Origin: Bartonella sp. AU55XJBT
GTDB taxonomy: Bacteria; Pseudomonadota; Alphaproteobacteria; Rhizobiales; Rhizobiaceae
DNA length: 64,000 nt
Direction of reading: 5' to 3'
Assembly: GCF_028618525.1 (NCBI RefSeq)
Contig: NZ_JAQITC010000007.1
Location: 50,880 to 114,879, forward strand
Positions 29,271-38,327 of the stretch are shown here, piece by piece; position 1 is the stretch's first letter; every line of letters begins with the position of its first letter. The position numbers and the translations under genes are program-made. A model generated the notes under the pieces. The model ran no database searches and was not told the DNA's origin. It saw only the letters and a program-made list of their open reading frames with translations.

Positions 29271-30734
29271 ATGGATGGAGAAATAATAGACGGAATTATT
29301 GCCACGATAGAAGGAATTGGTTTCATAATAACTATCATTAAGTTCATCCGAAAGTGGAAGAAGCTATCTATTTTTATAGGATTGGTTGTATTCGCCATAG
29401 TGATGGGTGGGTTGTGGTATTGGGGATATTCAACGAACGTGTTGTTAGGCTTTGCAATGGGAATGGTATGTTGTGTGGGAGGCATAATGCTGGTAACCAC
29501 GATTTATCGTAACAAACAATTAACTGAACAACTTAAGCAAAAAGATCGAGAGTATCAGATATATAAAAAGATTGTTGAAAAAGGGGAGCAAAGGCTTTTT
29601 AAAAAAACACAAAAAATATCAAAGGAATGGATTGAACAATGGGATGAGGGAGTAAGGCAATGGGAAAGGAATGCATTGAGGATCGAAAAAACTGGGGCAG
29701 GAATAAAAGCCCTTGGAAATAGACCTTCATTGGTAAAGGGGATGTGTGTGCAAGGGCAAGAAGAGGTATATTCATTGTATGAAAAGGAACTCAAGAATAT
29801 TTGTGCGCAAGGGGGGAGAGAATTGCGTTTATTGTATGAAAAGGCACTCGAAGAAGAATTGGCTGAAGAGCATTATAAAAAAATTAATAATAGTGTAAAG
29901 CATTGTATAGATATTAACCATTTTAAGGAAAATTATCAGAAAACGTTAGAGTTAATGAACGAGAATGGGATAATTGTTGAAGAGATCGTAGAGCCCCATA
30001 CGCAAGAAATAAAATATAAAGCTACGATGTTGTTTTTTCATTGGTACTTGTATGTGCTTGATAATATGATTGCTAATTGGGATCGAAGACAATCAGAAGA
30101 ACAGTCTAGTGAGAAGAATGAAAAACGGGAATCTACGGATAGTTATAAAGGTAATATATCTACGATTATAGCATGCGAAGAAATACAGAAAACAATAAGT
30201 CCCCATCGCAGTGAAGGTGATTGGGTATTAGATAATAAAAGTTACATTCTGTCACTATTATATGGTATTTCCTATGGTTATAAAGTAGCAATAACAACTT
30301 TTATTTACTATAAGATGCTTATTAATACGGTGAAAGAAGGATATATTGCCTTGGATGAAGATTGTAGCTATTCCACGGTTGAAGATGCAATGAAGGCTTG
30401 TAGAAAGAAAGATAAAGAAGAGAAAAAAGACCTTAGCATTTCTGGAGAGATACCAACATTTGAAGAAGCTTACAAATTAGGTGCTAAAGAAAGGCTGAGA
30501 TTATCAAATGAAAAATGTTTTGATCAATTGTTTTATTGGGATATGCTTCTAAAAACAGAAAACGCAAGAGATAAATTACAATATATTTTCGATGAGGATC
30601 AGCTAAAGAAACTGGAAGAGGCTATTAATAAAGAAAAAGAGCTTTTTAGTATCAAACTGCGAGAGGCGATTGTCGAAAATAAAGATTTTCATTACAACCA
30701 ATCTTGTGTGCACTTCATAAACTATCTGAAATAA
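29271..30734 (+). CDS. Orphan membrane-anchored protein, function unknown
   Basis: Not recognised. The 487-residue product has a hydrophobic N-terminal region with about three membrane segments (residues about 8-24, 32-51 and 57-78). A charged coiled-coil stretch follows (about 80-130, QLTEQLKQKDREYQIYKKIVEKG...). The remainder is a long, helical, cytosolic-looking C-terminal domain rich in Lys and Glu with several cysteines. The start follows GAGGG at good spacing. Codon use is visibly more AT-rich than in the neighbours, which suggests horizontal acquisition. It stands alone between the exporter and suhB. No enzymatic motif was found. Confidence 0.75.
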   Translation: MDGEIIDGIIATIEGIGFIITIIKFIRKWKKLSIFIGLVVFAIVMGGLWYWGYSTNVLLGFAMGMVCCVGGIMLVTTIYRNKQLTEQLKQKDREYQIYKKIVEKGEQRLFKKTQKISKEWIEQWDEGVRQWERNALRIEKTGAGIKALGNRPSLVKGMCVQGQEEVYSLYEKELKNICAQGGRELRLLYEKALEEELAEEHYKKINNSVKHCIDINHFKENYQKTLELMNENGIIVEEIVEPHTQEIKYKATMLFFHWYLYVLDNMIANWDRRQSEEQSSEKNEKRESTDSYKGNISTIIACEEIQKTISPHRSEGDWVLDNKSYILSLLYGISYGYKVAITTFIYYKMLINTVKEGYIALDEDCSYSTVEDAMKACRKKDKEEKKDLSISGEIPTFEEAYKLGAKERLRLSNEKCFDQLFYWDMLLKTENARDKLQYIFDEDQLKKLEEAINKEKELFSIKLREAIVENKDFHYNQSCVHFINYLK

Positions 30735-31171
30735 TGGTAAACTAAAGGGGGTTGGGGCGTGCAATGAATTTGCTGAGGTTTCTGTCACTCTGGTAGGGGT
30801 GGGGGCTCTTGAGAGGCATGTGTGATAGCTCTTAGCAGAGAGGAGAGGCGGTTTGGAGGCGAGCTTTTTGCGCCGTGTAAGGGTGATTTCTTAAGAGGAG
30901 TAGGGGGCTTGTTTCTGGTATGGTTGTTGCTTTTTGAAGTGTTTTGTTGTGATGGGTTTTTCGTTTGCTAGCGTGTTTATAGGGGAATTGAGAAAAATAG
31001 CAGGTTTAATAATATTGGCTAAGCTGTTTCTGTTGTGTTTGTAAAGAACAGTTGAAAAGCCTCTCTTCATATTGTTTTTTTTTAAGATTTTATAAAACTT
31101 TAAGGTGGGGGGACAAGTTTTAAGGGGCTTTTTAGGACGACGGGCTTTTTAAAAGATTATGATTATAGGGT
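30735..31171. other. Spacer between orphan gene and suhB
   Basis: No gene or strong terminator recognised; the two flanking genes converge here. Confidence 0.4.
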
Positions 31172-31963
31172 TTAGATACCTTTTTTGAGAACTTTTTCTA
31201 GCTTGGTGCGAATGTGTTCATTGCCAGCGAGGATATTTTTTTTGCGGAATATGTCATCACCACCTTCTTTATCGGTGACAAAACCACCGGCTTCGCGAAC
31301 CATCAGTATACCGGCAGCCATATCCCAAATTTGCAGGTTGTCTTCCCAATAGCCATCGGTTCGACCAGCCGCAACATAGGCTAAATCAAGAGCTGCTGCA
31401 CCAAAACGGCGAAGTCCAGCAACTTCTGCCATTACATTGCGCAGCTCAATGAGATAGGTTCCATGATCTGGGCGTCCAAAATGAGGCATGCCTGTGGCAA
31501 TGACACAATCTTCTAGTCTGCGCCGTGCAGAAACACGACAGCGCCGGTCATTGAAAAAAGCACCATTGCCCCGTTCTGCGGTAAAGAGTTCATCACTTAC
31601 CGGATTGTAAATGACACCCGCAACGATTTTGCCTTGGCTTTCTAAAGCAATGGAAACGGCAAAAAAAGGAATGCCATGGAGAAAATTGGTGGTGCCATCT
31701 AAAGGGTCAACTATAAAACGATGTTGTGAATCTTCTCCAACGATTTCTTTAGACTCTTCCATCAGAAAACCAAATTTGGGGCGTGCTTTGCTCAGTTCAG
31801 TGAAAATAATTTTTTCTGCTTTACGGTCTGCTTGGCTGACGTAATCGGCTGGCCCTTTCAAAGATACTTGCAAATTTTGCACTTCACCGTAATCACGCAC
31901 GAGCGAGCGTCCTGCTTTCATGGCAGCTTGCACCATGACATTCATGATTGCAGAATGGGCCAT
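31172..31963 (-). CDS. suhB: Inositol monophosphatase family protein (SuhB-like)
   Basis: Magnesium-dependent phosphatase; in E. coli SuhB also acts with the transcription machinery at rRNA operons. The 263-residue protein has the metal-binding signature VDPLDGTTNFLHGIPFFAVSIAL (near residue 85) with preceding MEESKE, and the second motif WDMAAGILMVREAGG near residue 220. Length is normal. It follows efp by 12 bases on the same strand, so they form an operon. In vivo substrate is not determined by the sequence. Confidence 0.9.
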   Translation of the reverse strand: MAHSAIMNVMVQAAMKAGRSLVRDYGEVQNLQVSLKGPADYVSQADRKAEKIIFTELSKARPKFGFLMEESKEIVGEDSQHRFIVDPLDGTTNFLHGIPFFAVSIALESQGKIVAGVIYNPVSDELFTAERGNGAFFNDRRCRVSARRRLEDCVIATGMPHFGRPDHGTYLIELRNVMAEVAGLRRFGAAALDLAYVAAGRTDGYWEDNLQIWDMAAGILMVREAGGFVTDKEGGDDIFRKKNILAGNEHIRTKLEKVLKKGI

Positions 31964-31975
31964 CTTGTTATTCCT

Positions 31976-32551
31976 TTATTTATCTTTTTCATTTGCACGA
32001 CGCAAATAGATCAACTCGTTGGTGTCGACAATGATACGCTCACCGGCATTCATAAAAGGGGGGACAAGAATACGAATCCCGTTTTCAAGAATGGCAGGTT
32101 TATAAGAGGAGGTCACCGTTTGTCCTTTGAGAGCCGGATCAGCTTCCACAATCGTGACAGCAACTTGATCAGGAAGTGAGATGCCGATAGGCTTTTCTTG
32201 ATAAAGTTCAACTGTGACAGTCATTCCATCTTGCAAGAAAGCAGCACGTTCACCTACAAAATCCTTTTGGAGTTCAAGTTGTTCATACGACTCTGAATCC
32301 ATAAAGACTAAAGCGTCTCCTTGTTGATAAAGAAAGGTGAAATCCTTTTGTTCAAGGCGGACTCTTTCAACCGTTTCAGCGGCACGAAAGCGTTCATTTA
32401 GTTTTGTACCATCAAGCAAATTTTTCATTTCAACTTGATTAAATGCACCACCTTTTCCAGGTTTTACAGCATTACATTTGACTGCAACCCACAAACTTCC
32501 TTGATGCTCAATCACATTACCGGGACGAATTTCATTGCCATTAATTTTCAT
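31976..32551 (-). CDS. efp: Translation elongation factor P
   Basis: Relieves ribosome stalling at polyproline stretches by binding beside the P site. From ATG 32551 the product is 191 residues with [17 protein letters not shown] at the N-terminus, the modification loop KPGKGGAF (Lys33 at the tip) and two following OB-fold domains ending with [14 protein letters not shown]. The frame stays open 35 codons further upstream (to 32656) with a basic segment not found in the family, so the internal start is chosen. Forms an operon with suhB. Confidence 0.93.
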   Translation of the reverse strand: MKINGNEIRPGNVIEHQGSLWVAVKCNAVKPGKGGAFNQVEMKNLLDGTKLNERFRAAETVERVRLEQKDFTFLYQQGDALVFMDSESYEQLELQKDFVGERAAFLQDGMTVTVELYQEKPIGISLPDQVAVTIVEADPALKGQTVTSSYKPAILENGIRILVPPFMNAGERIIVDTNELIYLRRANEKDK

Positions 32552-33196
32552 CGTTTCTATCCAATTCTCTTCTTGCAAAAAGAGTTCTCTTGTCGCTTTT
32601 ACGGCGCTTTTCTTTGCTGCCTTAACAGTGAACTCTTTTGTTGTTTTTAGGCTCAAAACCTCTTATTCGTTTTGCGGTTCCCTCATGGTCTTTGTCTGCT
32701 TTTCATCTGTCTTACCATGGATTTGTTCATGGGCTTTTCTCATAAGTTGTCTTATGAGCTTTGCAGAGAAAAGCTTAAGGACAAAAAGGGATTTGATGTA
32801 TTCTTGCTTTTCAGTTCTTTGCAAGACCATAAAAAGTGCTAAGACGCAAGCTTTTTAAAAATTTGCACAAAAATTTTTGGGGTTTTGGGGAAATTTATCC
32901 CGTTGTGTTGTAAAATTTCATTGAGGTGGATGAGAGAAGTTCTGTAAATCTATGAGGCGTTTTTTATGAGAATGACGCGTGGATATGTGCGGGGAAACTT
33001 GTCCGAATAATCTTGTGAAATCAACCCCATGAAATGGGAAGCTGAGTTTTGTTTTGAGAAGTCTGATTGCTGAGAAATTGGATCGGGAAAGGGCTTTGTG
33101 TCATTTAAAGATGTATGCGGTAAGTTAAGAACAGAGCAAATAGCACCTTATAGCGCGTTTCGTTTTATAGAGAATGTGGTGAGCTATTGCGTGGTG
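32552..33196. other. Spacer upstream of efp
   Basis: No gene supported. A lysyl-tRNA synthetase-like gene (epmA) often neighbours efp elsewhere; it is not visible here. Confidence 0.4.
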
Positions 33197-33562
33197 TTAG
33201 CTTGTATTCTCATCCATGATAAGCTGTAAAAAAGCTTTTCTTTTTACAGTGGTGAGTGTTCTAAATCTTTTGAGCAACAGATATTCCTCTGTGCTGGAGA
33301 TGACTTCATCGTGATGGTATGGAGGCTGTTGTTTTGTGATGATATCGGCATAAAAAAAGGAAATCGGAACATTCAAAATATCGGAAATTTGCATTAAACG
33401 CCCCGCGCTTACACGATTTAAGCCGTTTTCATATTTTTGAATTTGTTGGAAACTTACACCTAAAGCATGCCCTAAAGTTGTTTGAGACATTTTTAGCATT
33501 TGTCGTCTCAAGCGAATTTTCTTGCCAACAAAAAGATCAATATTAAGATTTTGAGATTGCAT
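33197..33562 (-). CDS. XRE-family regulator, Trp type, copy 1
   Basis: DNA-binding regulator of 121 residues with a helix-turn-helix at about residues 12-72 (VGKKIRLRRQMLKMSQTTLG, SFQQIQKYENGLNRVSAGRL) and a short helical C-terminal tail. It begins MQSQNLNIDL and is preceded by a GGGAGGG ribosome site and the structured Brt RNA on the same strand. In B. henselae such regulators (named Trp) are encoded in tandem with Brt RNAs and influence badA expression. Nearly identical to copy 2, from which it differs at a few residues (Arg/His in the YENGLN(R/H)VS motif, Asn/Thr in ILNVP/ILTVP). Confidence 0.88.
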   Translation of the reverse strand: MQSQNLNIDLFVGKKIRLRRQMLKMSQTTLGHALGVSFQQIQKYENGLNRVSAGRLMQISDILNVPISFFYADIITKQQPPYHHDEVISSTEEYLLLKRFRTLTTVKRKAFLQLIMDENTS

Positions 33563-33780
33563 TTTACCCTCCCGCCGGTTGCGAGCGCCCTCGCATGAGT
33601 ATTCCGGGAGCTTGAAAGTACTGAAACCTAATCAGCTTTTTTTGCTTTTAGTGCGAAAACACACCTGGACATAGCAAAATCTCCCGGAATTCCGGGATAC
33701 CCACAAAGTGGGATAAATTCATGCTTAGATTTTCGGGCTTTCAAGACCCTCTTGGTCGTTGCGTATGCGACCAAAACACC
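33563..33780 (-). ncRNA. Brt-type structured RNA, copy 1
   Basis: About 218-base leader or free RNA directly ahead of regulator copy 1, recognised by its conservation in four places in this window. Elements in RNA order: hairpin TTGGTCG/CGACCAA (33752-33774); long-range stem CTTGAAAG with CTTTCAAG; hairpin CCCAC-TTT-GTGGG; palindrome CCCGGAATTCCGGG; nested hairpin TTTGCT...AGCAAA with a GTG...CAC inner stem; then CTCCCGGAAT, which can pair with ATTCCGGGAG; hairpin GCGAG-GGCG-CTCGC; and the ribosome site. Transcription start is estimated from the promoter, not measured. Confidence 0.85.
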
Positions 33781-33786
33781 TTTTTA

Positions 33787-33815
33787 TTCATAAAGTAATT
33801 TCAGCAGATTGGCAA
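33787..33815 (-). promoter_or_regulatory. Promoter of Brt copy 1
   Basis: On the minus strand TTGCCA, 17 bases, then TATGAA. The same -35, spacing and a similar -10 occur before all four Brt copies. Confidence 0.75.
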
Positions 33816-33948
33816 TAAAAAACAGCTTTTTTAATAAGAGCGGTGTTTTTCCTGAAAACAATAAAGCATCTATATCGAGAGGGAGTATGGCTTTGAATAG
33901 CGCGTTTCGTTTTATAGAATAGAGAATGTGGTGCGCTATTGCGTGGTG

Positions 33949-34314
33949 TTAGCTTGTATTCTCATCCATGATAAGCTGTAGAATAGCTTTTCTTTTTACA
34001 GTGGTGAGTGTTCTAAATCTTTTGAGCAGCAGGTATTCCTCTGTGCTGGAGATGACTTCATCGTGATGGTATGGAGGCTGTTGTTTTGTGATGATATCTG
34101 CATAAAAAAAGGAAATCGGAACAGTCAAAATATCGGAAATTTGCATTAAACGCCCCGCGCTTACATGATTTAAGCCGTTTTCATATTTTTGAATTTGTTG
34201 GAAACTTACACCTAAAGCATGCCCTAAAGTTGTTTGAGACATTTTTAGCATTTGTCGTCTTAAGCGAATTTTCTTGCCAACAAAAAGATCAATATTAAGA
34301 TTTTGAGATTGCAT
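33949..34314 (-). CDS. XRE-family regulator, Trp type, copy 2
   Basis: 121-residue paralogue of copy 1 with the same helix-turn-helix domain and tail; nearly identical at the DNA level, including the sequence after the stop codon (TAGCGCGTTTCGTTTTATAG near 33156 and 33898). Copies 1 and 2 therefore form a tandem duplication of a unit of about 750 bases that includes RNA, regulator and trailer. Ribosome site GGGGAGC precedes the ATG. Regulatory targets unknown from the sequence; DNA binding is inferred from the XRE family. Confidence 0.88.
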   Translation of the reverse strand: MQSQNLNIDLFVGKKIRLRRQMLKMSQTTLGHALGVSFQQIQKYENGLNHVSAGRLMQISDILTVPISFFYADIITKQQPPYHHDEVISSTEEYLLLKRFRTLTTVKRKAILQLIMDENTS

Positions 34315-34526
34315 TGCTCCCCACCGGTTGCGAGCGCCCTCGCATGAGTATTCCGGGAGTCTAAAAACACTGAACCTAAATCAGCATTTTGCTTTTAGTG
34401 CGTAAGACGCACTTGGACATAGCAAAATCTCCCGGAATTCCGGGATATCCGCAAAGCGGAACAAATTAATGTTTAGGTTTCGGGTTTTTAGATCCCTATT
34501 GGTCGCCGCGTATGCGACCAAAACAC
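34315..34526 (-). ncRNA. Brt-type structured RNA, copy 2
   Basis: Same element order as copy 1. Paired changes support the folding: the small hairpin is TCCGC-TTT-GCGGA here instead of CCCAC/GTGGG, and the long-range stem is TCTAAAAAC with GTTTTTAGA instead of CTTGAAAG/CTTTCAAG. The first hairpin keeps TTGGTCG/CGACCAA (34499-34521) with a different loop. The 10-base ATTCCGGGAG/CTCCCGGAAT pair is unchanged. Confidence 0.85.
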
Positions 34527-34533
34527 CTTTCAA

Positions 34534-34562
34534 CTCATAAAGGAATTTCAGCAAATTGGCAA
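34534..34562 (-). promoter_or_regulatory. Promoter of Brt copy 2
   Basis: TTGCCA, 17 bases, TATGAG on the minus strand, aligned with the other copies. Confidence 0.72.
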
Positions 34563-34856
34563 TAAAAAAACAGCTTTTTAAACGAGAGGCGCTGTGTTTT
34601 TCTTACGCAATCAAAAAGAAGGCAGCGCTCTTCTGATCCTCTGATCTTTCCATATTTTGAGAATAATATTTTACAAGCGGATAGCTTATTTTGCTGAGGT
34701 GTGGAGCACTTGTATCGTTACAAGATGTGATAAAATTTATCTATTCTCGCTAAAAAACAAGGTTCTTTATTGAGATGCAAATCTCTTTGCCTTTCGCAAA
34801 AACTTTTAAGTCTTTACATTTAAAATAGAGAGAATGCCCATATTCAAAGAGCGGGT
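34563..34856. other. Spacer between Brt copy 2 and the TrbH-like gene
   Basis: AT-rich, no gene or clear terminator seen. Confidence 0.35.
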
Positions 34857-35255
34857 TCATTTGGGCTGAGTATTTATATAAGCACGTGGTTCTCCGTTCA
34901 CATTATACTGAAAAAGAGATACTATAGTGCTACTATTTAATCTTATTCTATAACTCAAATTCACACCCATGTTTTGTTGTTTTTGGGGTTGATCTGTATA
35001 GATCACATTATATCCATTCCGTTGCAACAGATTGATAAATAAAGGCGTAAAGCTGTCTACTGTATTATTTTTCTTTATAAGAAGTGTGGTTGTAGCTGGT
35101 GGTAAAATCCCTTTGTTACCGCTAATAAATTTGTTAGCAACTAATTGTGCCTGACGCTTTGTAAGACTTTGATCAACATAATTTGATGAATAACTGCCTA
35201 CAGACGCGCAACCAGCCACCACCACAACCGGTGACAGCAATAAATATTTTAACAT
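34857..35255 (-). CDS. TrbH-like lipoprotein
   Basis: Small lipoprotein that resembles TrbH of Trb-type conjugation systems. From ATG 35255 (ribosome site AAGGGGAA) it has a signal peptide with lipobox VVVVAGC (Cys16). The mature domain has PATTTLLIKKNNTVDSFTPLFINLLQRNGYNVIY, the region that recalls TrbH, and a beta-rich C-terminus with an aromatic-Asn pattern (SLFQYNVNGEPRAYI). The 39-residue in-frame upstream extension is rejected because it would bury the signal peptide. No other conjugation genes are next to it, so it is either a relict or has been taken into another role. The family assignment is from remembered similarity and is tentative. Confidence 0.55.
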   Translation of the reverse strand: MLKYLLLSPVVVVAGCASVGSYSSNYVDQSLTKRQAQLVANKFISGNKGILPPATTTLLIKKNNTVDSFTPLFINLLQRNGYNVIYTDQPQKQQNMGVNLSYRIRLNSSTIVSLFQYNVNGEPRAYINTQPK

Positions 35256-35915
35256 TGTTATTCCCCTTACTATTGCTAGGCTTTCCTGAGAAGCTCCTAT
35301 TCCAGAAATAAGAGCAACTTTACGCATAGCTACGTTAACAACATATCGATTTCCAATCAAGCGGCAATTCATTCATGAATAAAGGGTCTTGCTTTAATTG
35401 AAAGCTGCTTGAACTGCTTCTTGCAGCGTATATTTTAAATAAACTGCTGCGTTGGGGGATTTTGAGATAAAAGAGCAATCTTTTGCGCTTGCATGTTAAA
35501 GATTGCGTCTTTTGGCACCATTATAAAATGATGTGTTAGGTGTCGCTCCAGATCGACCAAATAAATTTTCAAACATTGCTTTTTGAAGGCTACCTTTTTT
35601 AAAATATGCATCAGTGTTTATGCTGTTTGCTGTAAAATGCTGTCGTTTGCAATGTTGTGTTGTAAGGTATAAAATTTGCACGTGGGGTGTTTTGATGAGA
35701 ATGGGTGGTGAATATCTGAGGGGGGAGCATTCTTGCAAGATCCGATGCTTTTGGCCTTATTTTAGCCGGAAGAGCCGCATGGCGTTGTTAGAGTATGGCG
35801 TTGTTATTGTTGCTGCTGCCTTCTGTGTTTTGAAGCATCCTTTTGTTTATTCTTTTGATAAAGCCTTTCTGAGAAAAATTTGTGCCTCGCAAAATTTAAG
35901 TTTGTTAAGGGCATT
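35256..35915. other. Spacer between TrbH-like and Sel1-repeat genes
   Basis: 660 bases without a supportable gene. Two overlapping short frames on opposite strands are not convincing. Confidence 0.4.
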
Positions 35916-36959
35916 TTAAAAAACAGGAAGGAGCTTTATTGCTTCTTTGCGCGCTTCTTCTTGTTGTTTGTTATCCATACCTTGGAGCATTCTTTCAAGA
36001 TCAGGGGCTTGCATTTTTGCTTCTTTCGCAAGCATATACCATGCTGCTGCCATGATCATATCGCCTTTTGTTCCAATGCCGTCTCGATAAAGTCTTGCAA
36101 GAGAAATTTGGGCGGGGGCAATCATATTGCTGGCATTGTGAAGCAGTAAATGAAAAGCACGATCAAAATCTTTGGCTCCTCCACGGCCCTCTATCAGCCA
36201 TTGTGCTAAATGAAGTTGAGCTTTTAAGTGGTTGTTTTGAGCCGCGACTTCCATGAGCTTGCGAGCATTACGATCATCCTTTGGTCGATTTAACGTGCCT
36301 AAGGAAAGAATTTTTGCCGCCGCAAAAGCAGCTTCCGCATCCCCAAGAGCAGCCCCTTTTAAGTGCCATTTTAAGGCTTGCTCGATGGCTTCATTTTCAC
36401 GGCTTGGAGAAGAAACGCCGGGGAGATTTTGTTTTTCCTGGGAGGCTTTATAAAGAAGCAGTTGTCCATAATAAAAATAAGCTTCCTTAACACCTGCCTT
36501 GACAGCTTTTTGAATAAACTGTTCACCAAGTTCTTGATTTTGTTTTACAAAATGACCATCAAACAACATAAGCCCATAGCGAAGTTGCGCTTGGGGCTCC
36601 CCTTGTTTTGCGGCGCGTTCAAACCATAAAGCAGCCCGCGCTCCGTCAATAGGAACAGCACATCCTTCCATATAAATTCGGGCAAGAAGCGTTTGCGCAA
36701 AAGGATCATTTTTTTCAGCACGTCGAAGAGCTTCTCGAAAAGCTTTTAAATAATAGCCTTGGATGTAATAGTCATAGGCTTGGTCATAGTCTCCAGCTTT
36801 TAAGGGTTGAAAAGGTTCTTTTGGGGGGGAAGATTCTTGAATCGTATTGAAAGAGTGTTCAAAATTTGCTGATTTATCAGTGTTGCCAGCAGAATTTACA
36901 ACAGAACTTGTAAGCCCGACCATTCCTAGGATAAGCAGTTTAACACCTTTCTTGATCAT
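35916..36959 (-). CDS. Sel1-repeat (TPR-like) exported protein
   Basis: The 347-residue protein starts MIKKGVKLLILGMVGLTSSVVNSAG, a signal peptide or lipoprotein-like leader. Sel1-type repeats follow from about residue 60 to 330 (e.g. DPFAQTLLARIYMEG, AARWF-like ALWFERAAKQGEPQAQLRYGLM, EAYFYYGQLLLYK, KWHLKGAALGDAEAAFAAA, PAQISLARLYRDGIG). Such repeats mediate protein contacts, and secreted forms occur in host-associated bacteria. ATG 36959 follows a very strong GAGGAGG site, so the upstream ATG 36995 is not used. Function is not inferable beyond binding. Confidence 0.82.
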   Translation of the reverse strand: MIKKGVKLLILGMVGLTSSVVNSAGNTDKSANFEHSFNTIQESSPPKEPFQPLKAGDYDQAYDYYIQGYYLKAFREALRRAEKNDPFAQTLLARIYMEGCAVPIDGARAALWFERAAKQGEPQAQLRYGLMLFDGHFVKQNQELGEQFIQKAVKAGVKEAYFYYGQLLLYKASQEKQNLPGVSSPSRENEAIEQALKWHLKGAALGDAEAAFAAAKILSLGTLNRPKDDRNARKLMEVAAQNNHLKAQLHLAQWLIEGRGGAKDFDRAFHLLLHNASNMIAPAQISLARLYRDGIGTKGDMIMAAAWYMLAKEAKMQAPDLERMLQGMDNKQQEEARKEAIKLLPVF

Positions 36960-37376
36960 CGATATCTCCTCCTCATTACCGATCAGAATTTTCACATTTT
37001 TTTTTCATCATGACAAGCCGTATCAGAACCCCATTGCCTTCTTATTTTTTTATTTCAGTTAAGGGAGGTTTTTAGGTCCCTTTATAAAGATAGCATAAAC
37101 GTTGATAAGAACCCAGACTGTTTTAAATAGAGCTATTCTCAACACCTTTAAACAAAGATAATGAAAGAATGCCCCAGAGAGGTGACCTTCTCTTATCAAT
37201 ACGCATCACTCTAAAATAAAAAAGCGTCTACCATGAGGCTACTTTTACAAATCCGCAATAAACTGCTTATGAAGAACTGCTGATGAAAAACGTGAAATAT
37301 TGAGGAGAAGAGAATGTGTAGGCTCTCTAGTGCATATCGCGTTATCAAGAACGTGGTGTGCACGAGTTACATGAGG
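36960..37376. other. Spacer between Sel1 gene and regulator copy 3
   Basis: No gene seen. The 37340-37380 end resembles the trailers of regulator copies 1 and 2 (TCGCGTT...GTGGTG). Confidence 0.4.
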
Positions 37377-37742
37377 TTAGCTTCTATTCTCATCAAAGAG
37401 TAACTGCAAAATTGCTTTCTGTTTTACTGTTGTTAGCACTCTAAATCTTTTAAGCAGTAGGTATTCTTCTCTACTGGAGATCGCTTCATCATGGTGGTAT
37501 GGGGGCTGTTGTTTTGGCATGATATCTGCATAAAAAAAGGAAATCGGAACAGTCAAAATATCGGAAATTTCCATTAAACGCCCTGCGCTTACACGATTTA
37601 AGCCATTTTCATATTTTTGAATTTGTTGGAAACTGACGCCTAAAGCATCCCCTAAAGTTTTTTGAGACATTTTAAGTATTTTTCGTCTCAAGCGAATTTT
37701 TTTGCCGACCAAAAGATCAATATTAAGATTTTGAGATTGCAT
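37377..37742 (-). CDS. XRE-family regulator, Trp type, copy 3
   Basis: 121-residue paralogue with the same MQSQNLNIDL start and helix-turn-helix (GKKIRLRRKILKMSQKTLGDALGVSFQQIQKYENGLNRVSAGRL). It is more diverged in the tail (LLFDENRS) than copies 1 and 2 are from each other. Ribosome site GGGGAGC, 4 bases before ATG. Ahead of it lies the third Brt RNA. Confidence 0.88.
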   Translation of the reverse strand: MQSQNLNIDLLVGKKIRLRRKILKMSQKTLGDALGVSFQQIQKYENGLNRVSAGRLMEISDILTVPISFFYADIMPKQQPPYHHDEAISSREEYLLLKRFRVLTTVKQKAILQLLFDENRS

Positions 37743-37954
37743 TGCTCCCCTCCGGTTGCGAGCGCCCTCGCATGAGTATTCCGGGAGTCTAAAACACTGA
37801 ACTCAAATCAGCTTTTTTGCTTTTAGTGCTGGTAAGCACCTGGACATAGCAAAAACTCCCGGAATTCCGGGATACCCACATAGTGGGATAAATTCATGTT
37901 TGAGTTTTCGGGGTTTTAGAGCCCTATTGGTCGCCGCGTATGCGACCAAAACAT
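37743..37954 (-). ncRNA. Brt-type structured RNA, copy 3
   Basis: Same layout. The long-range stem is TCTAAAAC with GTTTTAGA and ACTCAAA with TTTGAGT, again compensated. The small hairpin is CCCAC-TAT-GTGGG. The inner hairpin is GGTGC...GCAC with a different loop. The first hairpin (37927-37949), the CCCGGAATTCCGGG palindrome, ATTCCGGGAG/CTCCCGGAAT and GCGAG-GGCG-CTCGC are as in copies 1 and 2. Confidence 0.85.
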
Positions 37955-37961
37955 CTTTTAA

Positions 37962-37990
37962 TGTGTAAAGTAATTTCAGAAAATTGGCAA
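37962..37990 (-). promoter_or_regulatory. Promoter of Brt copy 3
   Basis: TTGCCA, 17 bases, TACACA on the minus strand; the -10 is weaker than in the other copies. Confidence 0.65.
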
Positions 37991-38089
37991 ATAAAAATAG
38001 TTTTTTACTTACAAAATTTGTTTTTTGAATGAGAGGCTATTCTCGCCTCTCAATTTCTCTGGAACGATGACCAAAATCATGATCCCAGC

Positions 38090-38205
38090 TCCCGTGTTTG
38101 TTAAGAGGAGTAAAATGATTTCATCCACGGTAATGAATTCACAAGCGGTTTCTTCATCAAAACTTACACAATCATTTGCTGTTTGAAGAAGGGCGGGGCG
38201 GTTCT
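38090..38205 (-). repeat. Decayed copy of the ThiE-like gene 3' end
   Basis: Positions about 38110-38200 resemble 38400-38490 (TTC(A/T)TCCAC(G/C)G(T/C)AATGAATTCACA...GCGGGG-type blocks), the codons for the DFANFDEALKTGCEFIAVEEVI region. There are many changes and no start. It is a direct copy downstream of the gene in its own direction. Confidence 0.7.
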
Positions 38206-38327
38206 TTTTAGTCTATAGGGTTGTGGTTACAAGACGTGAGTGGGGTGCCCATGTGGTTTGGGGTGTGTGCGCTTTATTTATTTGGGAGTTTTTTCCTTTA
38301 TAAGAGTCAAATAAAAAAGGAGGCGCT

